This document shows, piece after piece, positions 42,403-45,084 of a stretch of DNA of 45,084 bases. A program made the translations under genes and the position numbers. Location: assembly GCA_964594045.1 (NCBI GenBank), contig CAZQKR010000034.1, positions 1-45,084 of the forward strand, in the 5' to 3' direction. Under the pieces are notes generated by a model. The model was not told the DNA's origin, made no database searches, and saw only the letters and a list, made by a program, of their open reading frames with translations. The stretch is from UBA2365 sp964594045. Its GTDB lineage: Bacteria; Bacteroidota; Bacteroidia; Chitinophagales; Saprospiraceae. How positions within the stretch are numbered: the stretch's first letter is position 1; each line of letters opens with the position of its first letter.

Positions 42403-44865
42403 ATGAGAATTGTATTTTTTTTGATTTTCTTGCTTACTTTTTTTTATCATGGAATCTCCCAGCATAAAATCACCGGTCTTGTCAGTGATCAGGATTTGAA
42501 TCCGCTCTCGTATGCATCGGTTTTTCTGGAAGGCACTGAATTTATGGCCGTTACGGATGATAAAGGTCAGTTTCTGATGGAAAATGTCCCGACTGACGAA
42601 TATATGATCATCGTGAAATACCTTGGATTCAAGGATTATCAGGAAATATTCTTTCTGGACAGCGATAAAAGGTTTATGATCCATCTGGAGGGCCAGGCTT
42701 TCGGTCTGGATCAGATTCAGATCAACGGCACCTGGGCAAAGGAAAAATTCCCGTTTGCATTCACCGGCATGGATAAAGAAAAACTGGTGGAAGCCAACAA
42801 ACTCGAAGATGTACCTTATGTGCTCCAGTATACACCCTCCGTGGTTGTCAGCTCAGATGCAGGTACAGGCGTAGGATACACAGGGATCCGGATAAGGGGA
42901 GTCGATCCGACCAGGGTCATTGTCAACATCAACGGGATACCATACAACGATCCGGAATCCCAGTCTGTTTACTGGGTCAATATACCGGATATCATGGGTT
43001 CGGCAAGCGACGTCCAGGTGCAAAGGGGAATTGGTACCTCAATGCACGGTACCGGATCATTTGGCGCATCGATCAACCTGAATACCAAAAAATTGAATCT
43101 GAATCCTCATCTTTCCGTCAATTCTTCCTTTGGCAGTTTCAATACCCTGAAATTGAGTGCTGAAGGCGGGGTAGGGCTGATCAACGACCGCTTCACACTG
43201 GACGGCAGATATTCTCTGATCAAAACTGATGGTTATGTCGACAGGGCCAAAGCTTCACTGACGTCATATTTTTTTAGCGGATCAAGACTTTCCGATCACG
43301 AAACCTTCCGGATCAATGTTTTTGGCGGACAGGAGATCACTTACCAGGCCTGGTACGGTCTGCCGATCCAGTATTATCTGAAGGATACCCTCAGAACTTT
43401 CAATTCTGCAGGAACAGATAATGATTTCTCTATTTCCACTCCTTATGACAATGAAGTGGACAATTACAAACAAAACCACATTCAGCTTTTCTGGGAAAAA
43501 GCACTCAAGAATGGTTTAAATCTGAATCTTGCAGGGTTTTATACCCGGGGCATTGGATTTTATGAGCAATTTAAGGCAAACCAGAAGCTTTCCTCCTATG
43601 GCCTCGACTGGGAATCCATTGACCGGGCTGATTTGATCCGGCGCAAATGGCTGGATAATTATTTCTTCGGTATGAATTACGATATCAGCCAAAACAGTTT
43701 GAACAAACAATGGATATGGGGCGGTTCTGTCAATCATTATCACGGAAAACACTTCGGTCAGGTAGATTCGGTATACAATAATGCAGGCCTCATGGTTGCT
43801 GATGACTATCTGTATTATGATAATCAGGCCGATAAAACAAGTTTTGATACTTACTTCAAATACCTGCTGAAATTTGGAAGGCTAACCGCCCTGGCTGACC
43901 TCCAATACCGTACGGTAAGGTATCAGCTGACCGGAAAAACGGATAAAGACCTGTTATTGGATGACGTCTTCTGGCATCATTTCATCAATCCGAAATTGGG
44001 TGTAAATTATGATTTTGATCAAAATAACAGGTATTTTATTTCCATTGCATATACCAATAATGAGCCCAGCAGAAAGGATTACACTGAGAATGAACAGGAG
44101 AATATTCCCGAACCGGAGAAAATGTTCAACCTGGAGACCGGATATGGTTTTCAGACACAACAATTCAAAGCAGCGCTTGGATTGTACTACATGCGATATT
44201 TTGATCAGCTGATCTTGTCAGGTAAACTGAATGATGTCGGTGATTACTCGCGGATCAATGTACCTGATAGCTATAGGGGAGGAATGGAACTTGAGCTGGG
44301 TTACAGTTTCTCCAGGCATCTGGATGCGGCATTTGGGCTGACTTTGAGCAAAAATAAAATCTCCCGGTTCGTCGAATATATCGATGATTGGGATAATGGA
44401 GGGCAAATTGAAATAGAACATAATAATACAGATATTTCTTTCAGCCCGGGTATCATTGCAGGAGGAGAGATCAAATGGCATCTGATCAATCAATATGATG
44501 AAATGAATGACGGACAGCGGCTCAGCATAGGTTTCTCAGGTAAATATGTTGGCAGACAATACCTCGACAACACTATGAATGAACAGGCAAGCCTGAAACC
44601 TTATTTTTTTGGTGATCTTAGCCTGAGTTACCGTTTTTCAAGATCCTGGTTGAAAGACAGTATGCTGGATTTCCAGATCAATAATTTGTTCAATCAAAAA
44701 TACGTTTCCAATGGCTGGGTCTACCGTTACAAATCGGAAGGATACAATCCTGTGACGGATGACCCTTATTCAGTAAACGACAAGGATGCCTATTATAACA
44801 TGATAGGTGTTTTTCCTCAGGCTACACGGTCATTCACATTGCGTTTGCGATTGGCATTTCAATAG
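42403..44865 (+). CDS. TonB-dependent receptor, probable thiamine importer
   Basis: 820 residues. A signal peptide (FFLIFLLTFFYHGISQH) leads to a carboxypeptidase-regulatory-like domain (~22-105, with NPLSYASVFLEGTEF). A plug (~125-230, with VGYTGIRIRGVDPTRVIVNI, PYNDPESQSVYWVN, MHGTGSFGASINLNTK) and a long β-barrel (ending TRSFTLRLRLAFQ) follow. It should import thiamine or a derivative across the outer membrane with TonB energy; the riboswitch is the main evidence. Riboswitch-controlled receptors of this type (Omr1) are known in Bacteroidota with the inner-membrane PnuT; no pnuT is in this window. ATG at 42403 overlaps the stop of a 10-codon leader frame as ATGA. Confidence 0.93.
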   Translation: MRIVFFLIFLLTFFYHGISQHKITGLVSDQDLNPLSYASVFLEGTEFMAVTDDKGQFLMENVPTDEYMIIVKYLGFKDYQEIFFLDSDKRFMIHLEGQAFGLDQIQINGTWAKEKFPFAFTGMDKEKLVEANKLEDVPYVLQYTPSVVVSSDAGTGVGYTGIRIRGVDPTRVIVNINGIPYNDPESQSVYWVNIPDIMGSASDVQVQRGIGTSMHGTGSFGASINLNTKKLNLNPHLSVNSSFGSFNTLKLSAEGGVGLINDRFTLDGRYSLIKTDGYVDRAKASLTSYFFSGSRLSDHETFRINVFGGQEITYQAWYGLPIQYYLKDTLRTFNSAGTDNDFSISTPYDNEVDNYKQNHIQLFWEKALKNGLNLNLAGFYTRGIGFYEQFKANQKLSSYGLDWESIDRADLIRRKWLDNYFFGMNYDISQNSLNKQWIWGGSVNHYHGKHFGQVDSVYNNAGLMVADDYLYYDNQADKTSFDTYFKYLLKFGRLTALADLQYRTVRYQLTGKTDKDLLLDDVFWHHFINPKLGVNYDFDQNNRYFISIAYTNNEPSRKDYTENEQENIPEPEKMFNLETGYGFQTQQFKAALGLYYMRYFDQLILSGKLNDVGDYSRINVPDSYRGGMELELGYSFSRHLDAAFGLTLSKNKISRFVEYIDDWDNGGQIEIEHNNTDISFSPGIIAGGEIKWHLINQYDEMNDGQRLSIGFSGKYVGRQYLDNTMNEQASLKPYFFGDLSLSYRFSRSWLKDSMLDFQINNLFNQKYVSNGWVYRYKSEGYNPVTDDPYSVNDKDAYYNMIGVFPQATRSFTLRLRLAFQ

Positions 44866-44965
44866 GGTTTGAATTACTGTTGTTCTTCATGATCATGAAT
44901 TGGGAAAAGTTGGATGTTCGGGAACACGCAGCTGCATGGTGAAAGGATTTGAAGAAATGTTTTTT

Positions 44966-45084
44966 TCCTGACATGTCCTTTTTATTGCGACATAATGTTT
45001 TTTTATAAAGAAATAGTTGACACTTTCTATCTAAAACGCATGGGGTTTCTATACAATTCTTCATTTTTTTCATTACTTTTTATG
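44966..45084 (-). repeat. Right copy of the ~115-bp inverted repeat
   Basis: The reverse complement of this segment matches 30-142. It carries the better-preserved edge TGTCC-TTTTT-ATTGCGACA (44974-44992) and the word TAGTTGACAC further in. The copy runs to the last base of the window, so its outer limit is unknown. The short minus-strand frame that crosses it (from 45073) is not accepted as a gene. Confidence 0.75.

Noticed and set aside
44834..45073. 79-codon minus-strand frame over the right repeat
   Set aside because: The left copy of the repeat has a frameshifting A-tract and a stop soon after; the peptide has no family, so the repeat is not supported as coding.
1..45084. tRNA and rRNA genes
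   Set aside because: No cloverleaf-like GTTCGA/TTC arm with matching acceptor stem and no rRNA motifs were seen; a tRNA scan would be needed to be certain.

Overview
The window looks like chromosomal DNA of a free-living, gliding-type member of the Bacteroidota, possibly Saprospirales or a relative. The phylum call rests on several points. The clearest promoters have the Bacteroidota form (TTTG, 17-19 nt, TAnnTTTG). There are gldA-gldF-gldG, a PorT-like protein, and a 2288-residue adhesin ending in a type B type IX secretion (T9SS) sorting domain. There are also two TonB-dependent receptors with carboxypeptidase-like N-domains, a GWxTD protein and a SPOR protein with an HU-like N-terminus. 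The order-level guess is weak. No rRNA, tRNA, CRISPR array or intact transposase was found.

Layout. 1-600: half of an inverted repeat, a strong terminator and a small HTH protein. 897-5882 (minus): the menaquinone genes menC-menE-menF-menD, packed with overlaps. 5895-7228: a 1.3-kb gap with a possible short transcript (44-codon ORF plus a 12-bp terminator hairpin) and the topA promoter. 7229-9757 (plus): topA. 9758-10514: a repeat-rich gap with a CTTTGCG palindrome and a 26-bp direct repeat. 10515-14852 (minus): a TonB-dependent receptor, a GWxTD protein and a lipoprotein. 15347-15865 (plus): an acyl-CoA thioesterase. 15947-18480 (minus): purK-purE and a secreted endonuclease/phosphatase-fold protein. 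18576-19913 (plus): dihydroorotase. 20087-23472 (minus): DUF4340 protein, acetyltransferase, TspO and an outer-membrane protein. 23957-24724 (plus): a permuted papain-fold protein. 24919-30644 (minus): an SMP-30-like lipoprotein, an aldo/keto reductase and gldG-gldF-gldA. 30744-32377 (minus): a MazG-like hydrolase and the HU/SPOR membrane protein. 32587-39453 (minus): the giant adhesin. 40152-42148 (plus): menG/ubiE-porT-NadR-like kinase. 42255-44865 (plus): a TPP riboswitch and its TonB-dependent receptor. The last ~120 bp is the other half of the inverted repeat.

How the genes fit together. MenF, MenD, MenC, MenE and MenG/UbiE cover most of the route from chorismate to menaquinone; MenB and MenA are not here. 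PurK and PurE form one step of purine synthesis and PyrC one step of pyrimidine synthesis. GldAFG, the PorT-like protein and the type B cargo adhesin belong to the gliding/T9SS machinery. The TPP riboswitch makes the last receptor a probable thiamine importer.

Most of the window is ordinary housekeeping DNA. The less expected parts are the near-identical inverted repeats at the two ends, the two short candidate transcripts, the three-fold ~250-residue compound repeat in the adhesin, and the palindrome/direct-repeat gap after topA. No clearly new multi-gene system was seen.
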